In this document: positions 8,356-16,379 of the stretch, piece by piece | Position numbering within the stretch: the stretch's first letter is position 1 | Layout: each line of letters opens with the position of its first letter | Assembly (NCBI GenBank): GCA_958296125.1 | Contig: OY282444.1 | Coordinates: 124,001 to 188,000, forward strand | Length of the DNA stretch: 64,000 bases | Direction of reading: 5' to 3' | DNA from: an uncultured Poribacteria bacterium | Lineage (GTDB): Bacteria; Poribacteria; WGA-4E; PCPOR2b | Notes under the pieces: generated by a model | Seen by the model: only the letters and a program-made list of their open reading frames with translations | Told to the model about the DNA's origin: nothing | The model's database searches: none | Translations under genes and position numbers: made by a program

Positions 8356-9792
8356 CTACCATAATCGCAGCTTCGCTTCCGCAGCGTTTTGCATGTCCAT
8401 GTAGGGCTCAAAATCTGCTAAGATTTGCTCTCGACACGCTTGTGGAATTGGAACATTGATAATCTGTCCCGGCTTTTTTAAATCGTGGATACTGAGTCGG
8501 AGATTCGGCGATTTGAACACCTCTGGCCGAAATACGAATACGCCTTTTTGGGCAATGTCTTCCATTTCTACAGATCTTTCAGAGATAGAAATAGGCATCA
8601 TCCGCATTCCCCTGAACACCTCCGAAACGACATTACCTCCATCCATTAGTTCAACGTCTTGCAAATCTGATTTAAATTCGTAAGTATATGAACCGTAGTA
8701 ATAGGGGGTGCCGGAGTAACCTGCTGCTGCTGCTCCAAGTATATTAAAGAGTAGACTACCAGCAGTTTGACCAACGTCTGGCTCGACATAGATTTCCACA
8801 AGTGGACTATACTTTCCCACATACTCTTTCCATTCCTTTAGGAAATCTCCTAAAGGATCATACATCTCCGATTGGGGGATCCCTGCAGCAGCTTCCCTGC
8901 TCCTACGTTTCTCAGTAAGAGGGCCCGTTGAAATCTTTGTAAGAAAATACAGACGTGACGGAGTATAGATCTGTATATTGAAACCAGGTGCCTTTAGCGT
9001 ATAGTTGGAAACTTTCCCACACCGTTCGGCTGCCCATTTCATGCCTTCTATTGGAAAAGGGTCTTCAGGAACAACCGGCAAAAGGATGGGAGGAGGCAGC
9101 TGTTCATGGAGTCTGCCACGGGCTTGGTCAAGGAGGGGCAGGGCAAGAGATATTAGAATACTGCCGGAGACTCCGGGCCCTCTTGATGGAAAGTCGCCAA
9201 ACGTGTTGATACCAATGACTTCGGAATCCATGTTAATTAAAGGTCCCCCTGAATTTCCGGAGTTAATGTTTACATCTGAAATAATGGCGCGTTCCTCAAC
9301 TTTACTTACGATTCCAGAAGTGAGAATACGGATTTGATTTAAAGGACTGCCTATGGCGATAACTTTTTCGCCTTCAAATGCAAGATCGGCAGCCGGTCTG
9401 TCGGCGATTTTAAGGATTGACAGGTCCTTTACGACTTCTGGGGCAACCCGTAGAACGGCAATATCCTTTTGCTTGTCTTCAGCGATAAGCGTTGCTGGGA
9501 CACGGGTGTTGGGATTTAACTGCACTGAGATGCGGCTCGAAGAGACAATCACATGGGCATTGGTAAGAATAAGCCCAACCTTGTCAACCAAGAAGCCACT
9601 CCCAACTCCTCTGTCTCCGTAGATCGTAAAAACTGCGTCTCTTGTTTCATGAAATATAACGGCTTCTTCAGACACTTCCCTTGCTGCAGGAGCCTGACTA
9701 CATACAATACCGCAAAGGGCGAGGCTTACAACTAATGTTAGAATTTTGACCTTCATGATGAATGTATTTCCCCTAGCCCAAACTAATTTCAT
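8356..9792 (-). CDS. Secreted HtrA-like (S1C) trypsin-family serine protease
   Basis: The frame encodes 478 residues from an ATG at 9792; a second ATG at 9756 (residue 13) directly precedes a classical signal peptide (KILTLVVSLALCGIVCSQA) and is the likelier start. The catalytic triad is intact, numbered from the longer form: His80 (LTNAHVI), Asp110 (KDIAVLRV) and Ser181 (SGNSGGPLIN). As in its neighbour at 4578-7361 there is no recognisable PDZ domain. The C-terminal half (about 260-478) is not a family I recognise; it contains a Gly/Ala/Tyr-rich patch followed by beta-rich sequence. A periplasmic quality-control or processing protease is the family expectation. First gene of the leftward cluster protease, lipoprotein, PEGA-like, protease-barrel. 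Confidence 0.85.
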   Translation of the reverse strand: MKLVWARGNTFIMKVKILTLVVSLALCGIVCSQAPAAREVSEEAVIFHETRDAVFTIYGDRGVGSGFLVDKVGLILTNAHVIVSSSRISVQLNPNTRVPATLIAEDKQKDIAVLRVAPEVVKDLSILKIADRPAADLAFEGEKVIAIGSPLNQIRILTSGIVSKVEERAIISDVNINSGNSGGPLINMDSEVIGINTFGDFPSRGPGVSGSILISLALPLLDQARGRLHEQLPPPILLPVVPEDPFPIEGMKWAAERCGKVSNYTLKAPGFNIQIYTPSRLYFLTKISTGPLTEKRRSREAAAGIPQSEMYDPLGDFLKEWKEYVGKYSPLVEIYVEPDVGQTAGSLLFNILGAAAAGYSGTPYYYGSYTYEFKSDLQDVELMDGGNVVSEVFRGMRMMPISISERSVEMEDIAQKGVFVFRPEVFKSPNLRLSIHDLKKPGQIINVPIPQACREQILADFEPYMDMQNAAEAKLRLW

Positions 9793-9798
9793 TATCTG

Positions 9799-9980
9799 CT
9801 ATTTATGCTCTGTGAAATTGTAATCGCCTATACAATTTTTAACCGACTTGGAATAGGCATCAATATCTCTTTTATCCTCGTTCAAGACAACGACATCTGC
9901 CTTCCAATGTATTATCTGTAAGTAGCGATAGATGTGTGGCCCAAATAACCTCTGTGCCCCGTCAACAGTATGCGTTCCAT
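9799..9980 (-). pseudogene. Frameshifted, truncated NAD-dependent epimerase/dehydratase N-terminus
   Basis: ATG at 9980, with GGAG seven bases upstream, begins MERILLTGHRGYLG, the Rossmann glycine motif of extended SDR sugar epimerases. One base slip moves the homologous reading to another frame: PHIYRYLQ, then ADVVVLNEDKRDIDAYSKSVKNC, matching the next beta strand and the DIRD region of the family, before a stop at 9799. Only about 60 residues of ~300 remain. It directly follows the gmhA-like gene (11 bases), so a two-gene nucleotide-sugar unit probably existed here. Confidence 0.65.
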
Positions 9981-9990
9981 GCTGTTTCTC

Positions 9991-10539
9991 CTATCGATAT
10001 TTGTCTTTCATATATCCGCACATCAGGTGCATCAAACTGGTGTGGATATCCTCGACAATCCCGTAATCGTCGCTGTCTACGATGATGCCATTAAATGCCT
10101 GTGCAAAGTCATGGAGCGTTTTGGGTCCTATCTCCCCTGCGTTTCCTGTCAACACAAAGATATTTCCACCTCTATCCAGCGCCTCTTCCATCGCCCGAAT
10201 AATATTTGCAGACTGACCGCTAGCACTGACACCAATCACCAAGTCGTCTGGCCGACACAATTGATATAGTTGACCTGCAAAGACCTCGCTATATGCTATA
10301 TCGTTTGCCCACGCCGTAATCGTTGCTGTGTCTGTTAGACTGATGGCTCGCATATCTCTGGCAGATTTTGTGAGGCCAATCGCTATGTGCGAAGCCAGTG
10401 CTGCGCTTCCCCCATTACCGCAGATAAATATCTGTTTGCTACGGCTGTACGTCAACTCGACAGCATGGCAGAACATTTCAATATCGGACGATTCTAACTT
10501 TTCAATTGCGGTGTGTAGTTTTTCAAAATACTTATGCAT
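9991..10539 (-). CDS. SIS-domain phosphosugar isomerase, GmhA-like
   Basis: The 182-residue protein has the single SIS domain of sedoheptulose-7-phosphate isomerases: phosphate-binding loop ICGNGGSAALASH (residues 39-51) and the second loop SASGQSANI (105-113), then LTGNAGEIG. GmhA converts sedoheptulose 7-phosphate to D-glycero-D-manno-heptose 7-phosphate for LPS or S-layer heptose. Its start codon overlaps the stop of the upstream GNAT fragment (ATGCATAA), so translation is likely coupled. The downstream epimerase remnant strengthens a nucleotide-sugar context. DiaA-like and other SIS paralogues look similar, so I do not assign the gene symbol. Confidence 0.85.
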   Translation of the reverse strand: MHKYFEKLHTAIEKLESSDIEMFCHAVELTYSRSKQIFICGNGGSAALASHIAIGLTKSARDMRAISLTDTATITAWANDIAYSEVFAGQLYQLCRPDDLVIGVSASGQSANIIRAMEEALDRGGNIFVLTGNAGEIGPKTLHDFAQAFNGIIVDSDDYGIVEDIHTSLMHLMCGYMKDKYR

Positions 10540-10786
10540 GTTTATGGAAATCCTGCTCCGTCTTTATCTGTTTGAAGCCAAAGTTTTTGTAAAATCGGCG
10601 TGCGGTATAGTTATCGCCCTGCGTCCGAACCTTCACCCGTTTAAAGCCGTGGTCAACGCATGTATCGATGCATGCGTCAACCAGTCGGTGTCCGACACCC
10701 CGTTTTTGATAGTCTTTCAACACGACGATGTATTCAATCACGTAGAGATAGATTATACTACTAGCTGTAACATCTTCAGAGACCAA
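10532..10786 (-). pseudogene. GNAT acetyltransferase fragment (C-terminal half)
   Basis: About 84 codons open from a TTG at 10786 after a stop in the same frame. They contain the acetyl-CoA-binding motif of GNAT enzymes, EYIVVLKDYQKRGVGHRLV (Q/RxxGxG/A type), and the C-terminal YTARRFYKNFGFKQ element. Motifs A and B are intact, but the N-terminal strands and helices (~60 residues in a usual GNAT of ~145) are missing, so this is probably truncated. A strong leftward promoter lies only ~100 bases upstream, which leaves no room for the lost part. It may be transcribed as leader of the gmhA-like gene. Confidence 0.6.
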
Positions 10787-10846
10787 GCACAGCGGCTAAC
10801 AACTGGATTTAATCTGTCCACCTTCTTTCTATTAGTAGAATTATGA

Positions 10847-10874
10847 CGTAAATCTATCTACAAGTTTACACTCT
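10847..10874. repeat. 28-bp dispersed repeat, copy 2
   Basis: Second copy of the unit at 7905-7932 (two mismatches). It lies right after the -10 of the leftward promoter at 10880-10909, so it would be at the 5' end of that transcript. Confidence 0.7.
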
Positions 10875-10879
10875 TAGAA

Positions 10880-10909
10880 ATTATAGCACCCTTTCCAAAC
10901 AGGTGTCAA
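10880..10909 (-). promoter_or_regulatory. Sigma-70 promoter of the GNAT fragment-gmhA-like unit
   Basis: On the minus strand TTGACA (10909-10904) and TATAAT (10885-10880) are both perfect, spaced 18 bases, with TGC before the -10. Confidence 0.85.
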
Positions 10910-11044
10910 TAATGCTCCACGTGCTGATAGGGTCATTTGGCGGGGCAGGATGCGTTGTGTAACGGCATCCCACTGCATCTAACGCACCTGAAATCACTGA
11001 CAACGCTCGCGGACGCATTGGACAAGGTCTTCTGGCGGTAATAC

Positions 11045-12493
11045 CTACGGTTTATACCCCGATCGATCTGTATTCCCTCCATACTTCATCGTATAAATGA
11101 GCAGATTCGCCATAAAGCGATGGACATCTTTCGAGCGACGCATCCTTAACAGAGTTCGGCTTTGTATTTCCACCGTCTCCATCGCACATAAATAATCTTT
11201 GCGATTATAGACAACCCCAAGCCGATTGTTAATAGTAATGCCTTTTTGATATTTGAACTGTGACGGCTTCGGATGGTTCTCAGACCTCCAGAAAACATCA
11301 CCACCTGTCGGTGGGCGGGGGAGGTTGTAGTAGATACTATAGATTTTATGGGTGTGCATCAGGTTCTTCAGGGGATATTCGGGAAAGATTCTGTATAACT
11401 CATTAGCAACCGTTGCGGCTAACAAGCCGTTGAACCCACAGTCGTCGAAAAATAGCATTCCGCCTCGTTCAACGATATACTTCCGTAACGCTGCGCGTTC
11501 TTCTGAGGAAAAGTGTGATGCCAACGGTGCATTTTTGCGATCCGGTGTGGCGAGATTGCGTCCAACAGTCATATCCTTGTCGTGCCCCGTCATAATAACC
11601 ATCGGAGCATGAAGGATGCGCGGATCGGTCAGAGGCAGCGCACCTCCTGCATATTTCATATCGGCGCGGAGATCCGTATTCTCTTCGAGCCACTTTGCAA
11701 AACTCGGTATCGCGCTTGGATCTTGCCACCAGTCGGAAAGGGAGTGCTTAAGTCGAATCAGGCGAATATGTCCACGAATCTCCATACCTTCTCCCTCTAG
11801 GACCGCTCCCAAGCGATCTTCAGGGACTAGGTTTTCATCCGACAACTCAAGTGCCTCATCTGGAGCCAGTGCTAAATCTGAACGTGGAGAGGTGCCGTCG
11901 TCACTTCCCCCGTAGGCACCTCCAATAATCGAGGCCCTCGCATCTCTTCCACGAGTAGACCGGGTATAACTCCCTTTGTCGATTCTGCGCTCTTTGGGGG
12001 AATCAGGGGGGTGTCTTTCCGTGTCCCCACGTATCTGTGCCTCCAATTCTGCAACCTTCAAAGTTTGGGCAGCGTTGGCATCTAGCGTAGGCGGTTCTTG
12101 GCTATTAGTTGCTGACAGGACCGGTATCACTACCTTTGCTCGAGTAGGCACTGTTTTTGTGTCGTTACGAACTGTGCTCTGTTGAATCTGGCGAGTTTTT
12201 ATCAATGTCCGAGATGGTGGCGGCAATTCAACCCACTCTATTTGGATGACATCGTATTCTACGATGTGCTCTCGGATCGACTGCATCACAAAAAACGCCA
12301 CAACTAGATGCAATATGAGAGTGATAGTCAATGCCCGTGCGTTCTGTCGTCGATGTGCGGTTCGACGAACATTGTACCGCATATTGAATGCTGGTAAGTG
12401 TCTGATTTCTTGCTTTTGTACTCCTGTTTCTGAGAGACGGGAGCGGACGCGAATCCGTGGTAAGCCTTTGGTTACTTGCCTTTGTCTTTGCAA
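11045..12493 (-). CDS. DUF4159 protein with TonB-like membrane anchor
   Basis: The frame opens at TTG 12493 (AAGGA eight bases upstream), 482 residues; ATG at 12382 (residue 38) is an alternative. A single membrane helix (residues ~54-71, LTITLILHLVVAFFVM) is followed by IQIEWVELPPPSR, as in the N-terminus of TonB-type energy transducers. A long charged linker leads to a globular domain from ~240 to 475 with WLEENTDLRAD, HAPMVIMTGH and ERGGMLFFDDCGFNG, which is the DUF4159 pattern (a flavodoxin/GATase-like fold, often beside MoxR and TonB-like genes). Function is unknown; the topology suggests a periplasmic DUF4159 domain held by an inner-membrane anchor. No partner genes (MoxR, DUF58) are present here. 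Confidence 0.8.
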   Translation of the reverse strand: MQRQRQVTKGLPRIRVRSRLSETGVQKQEIRHLPAFNMRYNVRRTAHRRQNARALTITLILHLVVAFFVMQSIREHIVEYDVIQIEWVELPPPSRTLIKTRQIQQSTVRNDTKTVPTRAKVVIPVLSATNSQEPPTLDANAAQTLKVAELEAQIRGDTERHPPDSPKERRIDKGSYTRSTRGRDARASIIGGAYGGSDDGTSPRSDLALAPDEALELSDENLVPEDRLGAVLEGEGMEIRGHIRLIRLKHSLSDWWQDPSAIPSFAKWLEENTDLRADMKYAGGALPLTDPRILHAPMVIMTGHDKDMTVGRNLATPDRKNAPLASHFSSEERAALRKYIVERGGMLFFDDCGFNGLLAATVANELYRIFPEYPLKNLMHTHKIYSIYYNLPRPPTGGDVFWRSENHPKPSQFKYQKGITINNRLGVVYNRKDYLCAMETVEIQSRTLLRMRRSKDVHRFMANLLIYTMKYGGNTDRSGYKP

Positions 12494-13000
12494 TATGTAT
12501 CCTTTCCGACCGGGATTGGTTTCTGTAAATTATGACGATCTTATTCTAGATACTCTCGCCCAGTCATGGATATGAAGATGCAATCTCTCTTAATCCACCA
12601 ATAGTATAGGCGATTCTTTCTTCGCACAACAGTTGCTTACAACTGATTATGATTTAATTATGTACAATGATACCAACAACTATCAAATTTTGGCAATTAA
12701 AATTGTCGTTAATTTTTCAATATTACTATCGGAGTCTCCTTTCAATCTGATTGATATTGTATCATAATCTTGGTTTAGACAGTGGTCTAAATTCCCGAGG
12801 GCAGCACAAATACTCCACCATCAACCCCCGTGTCAACAGTAAAAATCAATTGACTCCTTCCAAACTAGTGTCAATTCATTCCTAGCTATTCTTTGATGGA
12901 TCGCAATAGCATCCTTTGATCAAATCATGCTATAATATTCCAGTATTGATAAAAAGGGAGACACATTCAAAAAGGAAATCTCCAAGAGAGGAAAACAACC
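12494..13000. other. 507-bp AT-rich intergenic region between divergent genes
   Basis: No coding sequence is convincing. It should hold divergent promoters: an extended -10 for the rightward gene (12928-12936), and leftward a weak candidate TTGATA...CATAAT around 12655-12690. CCTTCCAAAC at 12856-12865 matches a decamer near three other promoters. Confidence 0.5.
12928..12936 (+). promoter_or_regulatory. Extended -10 (TGCTATAAT) upstream of the MetE-like gene
   Basis: A perfect TATAAT with TG at the extended position, 65 bases before the GTG start; no good -35 is visible, as expected for this promoter class. Confidence 0.6.
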
Positions 13001-14065
13001 GTGTCAACTACACTATTTCCCACAACAGTCATCGGCAGTCTGCCGCGACCTGCATGGGTGCGGGAGCTTATCCTTGATCGAAAGGATGGAAAGATATCCG
13101 AGGAGGAAACGGATCGCCTGCTTGATCCAACCATCGAATCAGCACTGCGCCTCCAAGAACGAGCTGGATTGGATGAGGTCACCGATGGCGAATGGCGACG
13201 GGAAAGTTACGTCAAAGTCTTTGCTGACCGTGTGCGGGGGTTCCGTGCAGACCTCAATCCCAGCGGTGGATTGCCCTATCCGGCGGTGGTGGAACCGATC
13301 GAGTATTACCGGCCCTTAGTAGTTGATGAAATCCACTATATCCGAGGGCGCACCCAGCGACGCATCAAGGCAACCTTACCCGCCCCCTACATCATTGGGC
13401 GGCGGATGTGGCATCCCGAACACTCAAAAGCTGCCTATCCCACCTGCGAGCAGCTGATGACCGATTGTGTGCCAATTCTGCGACAGGAAATTGAGCTTCT
13501 CCGTGAAGCGGGTGCGGACACGGTGCAACTCGATGAGCCGTGGCTTAGCACCATGGTGGATCCCGACTTTCGAGAACGAGAGGGAGTTTCTGATGTTCAG
13601 TATGAAATGGACCGGTGTGTGGACCTGATTAACCAAACACTGGATGGAATTGAAGGTATTGACACCGGGATGCATCTATGCCACGCACACTTCGACCGTG
13701 CACACGGCACAGCAGGCCCCTACGACCTAATCATGCCCAAATTAGCAAAGGTTCGGGTCGGCACAATTTCGATGGAATATGCTACCCCAGTCGCGGGCGG
13801 TTTAGCCTCGCTGGCTCAATTTCCTGAGAATGTAAGATTGGGGCTTGGGTGCATTGACCATTGTGATCGGCAGGTGGAAACGGCGGAAGATGTGATAGCC
13901 CGTGTGGAGACAGCCATGCGCTATGTGGACAAGGAACGTATTACGCTGCATCCGGATTGCGGTTTTTCTCCATCGGTTCAGAACCCCATGGATCTGGACG
14001 AAGCGTACCTGAAGCTAAAAGCGATGTGTCAGGCAGCATCGTTGCTCCGTGAAAAATACGCCTGA
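13001..14065 (+). CDS. Cobalamin-independent methionine synthase (MetE C-terminal/core) family protein
   Basis: This 354-residue protein corresponds to the catalytic C-terminal barrel of MetE without the N-terminal half. It starts at GTG with GAGAGG nine bases upstream. The zinc site is conserved: His225-x-Cys227 (GMHLCHAH), Glu259 (SMEYATP) and Cys320 (HPDCGF); VTDGEWRRESY (61-70) and VQLDEPWLS (176-184) are also typical. Family members transfer methyl groups to homocysteine or act as related zinc alkyltransferases (coenzyme M and epoxyalkane enzymes). Short core forms may use a corrinoid protein rather than methyltetrahydrofolate, so the exact donor is open. The next gene follows by 24 bases, so the two are probably an operon. 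Confidence 0.85.
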   Translation: MSTTLFPTTVIGSLPRPAWVRELILDRKDGKISEEETDRLLDPTIESALRLQERAGLDEVTDGEWRRESYVKVFADRVRGFRADLNPSGGLPYPAVVEPIEYYRPLVVDEIHYIRGRTQRRIKATLPAPYIIGRRMWHPEHSKAAYPTCEQLMTDCVPILRQEIELLREAGADTVQLDEPWLSTMVDPDFREREGVSDVQYEMDRCVDLINQTLDGIEGIDTGMHLCHAHFDRAHGTAGPYDLIMPKLAKVRVGTISMEYATPVAGGLASLAQFPENVRLGLGCIDHCDRQVETAEDVIARVETAMRYVDKERITLHPDCGFSPSVQNPMDLDEAYLKLKAMCQAASLLREKYA

Positions 14066-14089
14066 TATCAACATTGGAAGGAAACCGAA

Positions 14090-15106
14090 ATGACAACGCC
14101 AGAGACTGCAAACCAACTTTACAGAGAAGCTGTCGTGATAGATTGCCTGAATGTGAGCAATTGGGAGAGTTCCGCCGTGTTCCAGAGTTTGCACGCTGGA
14201 GGTGTAACAGCCATCAACGCCACCGTTGCGACGTGGGAAAATTATCAGGAGACCTTGGACAATATCGCTGCTTGGTTTCGGCGGCTTAGGGAATACAACG
14301 ATATCCTTGTACAGGTAAAGACAGTGGACGAGCTGCTCCAAGCCAAGCAGGATGAGAGGGTCGGTATAATTTTTGGCTCTCAGAACGCCTCTCCCATTGA
14401 GAATGATCTCAACAGGCTCGCCCTGTTTCATGCGCTGGGAATGCGGGTGATTCAGTTGACCTACCACGAGCGGAATTTGTTGGGAAATGGCTGCTGGGAA
14501 CGTAGAGACGAAGGTTTAAGCAACTTCGGTATTGACGCGATCCGAGAGATGAATGCACTGGGTATCCTGATAGATCTTTCTCATGTCGGTGATCGCACCA
14601 CACTGGAGGCGATAGAGGTGTCGGACAAATCCGTCGCGATTACCCACGCGAACGCCCGTTCCTATTTCAATCATCCCCGAAACAAGACAGACGACGCGCT
14701 GAAATTGTTGGCAGAACGGAAGGGCGTAATCGGTGCAACTTCTATTACTTCCTTCTTACCGACCCAATTTGAATCTACGCTAGAAGACTATGTGGATGCA
14801 ATAGATGACATGGTGGATCGAGTGGGGATTGATTCTGTGGGCGTTGGGACCGACTTTACACAGGATCAACCAGTCTCTTTCTGGGAATATATTGGGGCGC
14901 AGCAGGGGACAAAATACCCGTCTACCTTTGTGAATCCAGCCGTGCGCTACGACCAGCTACCAATGTCTCCCAAGGGTTTTGAAACACCCGACAAATTCCC
15001 AGACCTAGGAGCCGCGCTCCTAAAACGAGGCTACAAACCGGACGAGGTTACCAAAATCTTGGGCGGAAATTGGGTGCGGCTCTTTCGGGAGGTTTGGGTA
15101 GAGTAA
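14090..15106 (+). CDS. M19 (membrane dipeptidase) family protein with altered metal site
   Basis: The 338-residue TIM-barrel protein starts at ATG with GGAAGGAAA upstream. It has the M19 core: SPIENDLNRLALFH (101-114), LTYHERNLLGNG (123-134), IDLSHVGDRTTLEA (161-174, His165) and AITHANARSYFNHPRNKTD (His186), and VGVGTDFT. The two histidines of the binuclear zinc site are kept, but the N-terminal HxD is D-C-L-N (residues 18-21) and the bridging Glu region reads GSQNAS, with Gln98 in the likely position. This is a consistent variant rather than random decay, because the rest is well conserved. Substrate is unknown; dipeptidase activity should not be assumed. Downstream of the MetE-like gene in one operon. 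Confidence 0.85.
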   Translation: MTTPETANQLYREAVVIDCLNVSNWESSAVFQSLHAGGVTAINATVATWENYQETLDNIAAWFRRLREYNDILVQVKTVDELLQAKQDERVGIIFGSQNASPIENDLNRLALFHALGMRVIQLTYHERNLLGNGCWERRDEGLSNFGIDAIREMNALGILIDLSHVGDRTTLEAIEVSDKSVAITHANARSYFNHPRNKTDDALKLLAERKGVIGATSITSFLPTQFESTLEDYVDAIDDMVDRVGIDSVGVGTDFTQDQPVSFWEYIGAQQGTKYPSTFVNPAVRYDQLPMSPKGFETPDKFPDLGAALLKRGYKPDEVTKILGGNWVRLFREVWVE

Positions 15107-15212
15107 CCCAAGTTGCCATTGCCTCAAGTTGCTTTGAATCCCAATTTTATCGGGAGCGCGTCATGACGCGTTCAATTTGTCAAATGGCAACAAAACCTAG
15201 CAACTTGGGTTA
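15104..15212. repeat. 109-bp element with 13-bp terminal inverted repeats (MITE-like, copy 1)
   Basis: Ends TAACCCAAGTTGC (15104-15116) and GCAACTTGGGTTA (15200-15212) are perfect inverted repeats. An internal block at 15127-15155 (AGTTGCTTTGAATCCCAATT and onward) recurs inverted in the element at 39944-40097. A palindrome GCGTCATGACGC lies near the middle. The left end provides the TAA stop of the preceding gene. Confidence 0.8.
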
Positions 15213-15324
15213 GAATAAGCGATTGAGGATGCCGGGTGGCAGTCACTTTGACAGACTCCCACACCTAAAGGATTTTTGATAAAGCAGATTATCGCGTGAG
15301 GCAAAAGCGGAGAAAGGAATACCG

Positions 15325-16260
15325 ATGGAATCAAATCGGGGAATATATCAGGATAGCGTCCGTGCCGAGACCAGGGTCCGTGCCGAGACCAGGGAAGGAA
15401 TTTCGTTTGCCGACATCACGCTGCGTCATCGAGATGGGCGGTCGTTGGCATCCATTCGAGTTCGGACAACCGGACATACCCACACAGGTGTTTCCAGTTT
15501 TGTCGTTGCGGACGAAGGACTTGAGTTAGTTTACGGTGGTGGGTCGTGGGACTGCCGGGAGTGGCAGTGGTGGAAGGACCACGGCCGCGGAGATGAAAAG
15601 TGGCCACGGCTCGCACCAGCAACTTCCGGTTACGAAGAACAAGGAACGGAAATCCGCGTCACAAGTCAATACAGATGCGACAGCATCCAGACCCACCAAG
15701 AGTGGTGCTTCCACCCTCAAGACCGTGATGATGTGCTCACATACGACTGTCGGCAAACAATCCAGAATTGCGGTTCTGTTGACTTAGTCGAGTATGCCCA
15801 ATTTTTTGCTTGCTATACCGAAACCAACAGAGAGAAAAGTCAATTCTATTGGTCAACGGATAAACAGTTCAAGGATTTTGAGAGTCTCAACGGGAAACAT
15901 CTGGACGCTTACATCGTTGCCCCTGGATCAACCTTTGAGCAACTCGGATTGATCCCGCACGCGCTTAGGGGTGGGGGCAAAGTCGCAGATACTTGGTATC
16001 GGCCGGTGTTGGTTGGCCATCCCAGTCCGAAAGGCTGGCGCCACATCATTTTCACCGAACCCGCTGTGACAACCGGGCTCGCTTCGGGAATGGGTGGCAT
16101 TGCGATGGACTACATAGCCTATCCGGGGACGGAGCTCTTTGAGCGTAACAAGTCCTTTTCGATTCGCATCCGGCATCATATCGTCAAAATGCCCGATCTC
16201 ATTCAGGTGAATTTTGTCGAGGCACTTTGGGAGGCATTTGCAGCAGATCTCATTGGCTAA
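15325..16260 (+). CDS. Hypothetical protein, beta-rich, no recognised family
   Basis: A single open frame of 311 residues with coding-like composition, many aromatic residues (WDCREWQWWKDHG near residue 75) and no signal peptide or membrane segment. I do not recognise the family. The pattern of alternating strands and the HHIV and TYDCRQTIQ segments suggest an all-beta sandwich such as those found in carbohydrate-related proteins of these genomes. Residues 12-23 are a duplicated VRAETR caused by an 18-bp tandem repeat that itself matches a dispersed intergenic motif, so the true start may be downstream of that, or the repeat was inserted into the 5' end. It follows the MITE-like element and precedes no close partner. 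Confidence 0.6.
   Translation: MESNRGIYQDSVRAETRVRAETREGISFADITLRHRDGRSLASIRVRTTGHTHTGVSSFVVADEGLELVYGGGSWDCREWQWWKDHGRGDEKWPRLAPATSGYEEQGTEIRVTSQYRCDSIQTHQEWCFHPQDRDDVLTYDCRQTIQNCGSVDLVEYAQFFACYTETNREKSQFYWSTDKQFKDFESLNGKHLDAYIVAPGSTFEQLGLIPHALRGGGKVADTWYRPVLVGHPSPKGWRHIIFTEPAVTTGLASGMGGIAMDYIAYPGTELFERNKSFSIRIRHHIVKMPDLIQVNFVEALWEAFAADLIG
15358..15393. repeat. 18-bp unit tandemly duplicated, member of a dispersed motif family
   Basis: Two perfect copies of GTCCGTGCCGAGACCAGG. The complement carries GTCTCGGCACGGAC, also found at 32666, 50722 and 55222. Confidence 0.85.
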
Positions 16261-16379
16261 AACTTTGTGCTTATGTATAGATCTGTCAATAGAAGCGTGC
16301 TATAATAGGGGCTGCTCTGATACGACGCATCTTCCTCTAAGAACCTCGCCTGCTGAAAGACGGTCTATGCATCCAACGC

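Noticed and set aside
10328-10846. Rightward open frame of 172 codons
   Set aside because: It lies opposite the gmhA-like and GNAT sequences, which carry clear family motifs; this frame has none.
10910-11044. Possible gene fragment downstream of the DUF4159 gene
   Set aside because: One frame looks weakly protein-like but matches no family I recognise and has no start; insufficient support.
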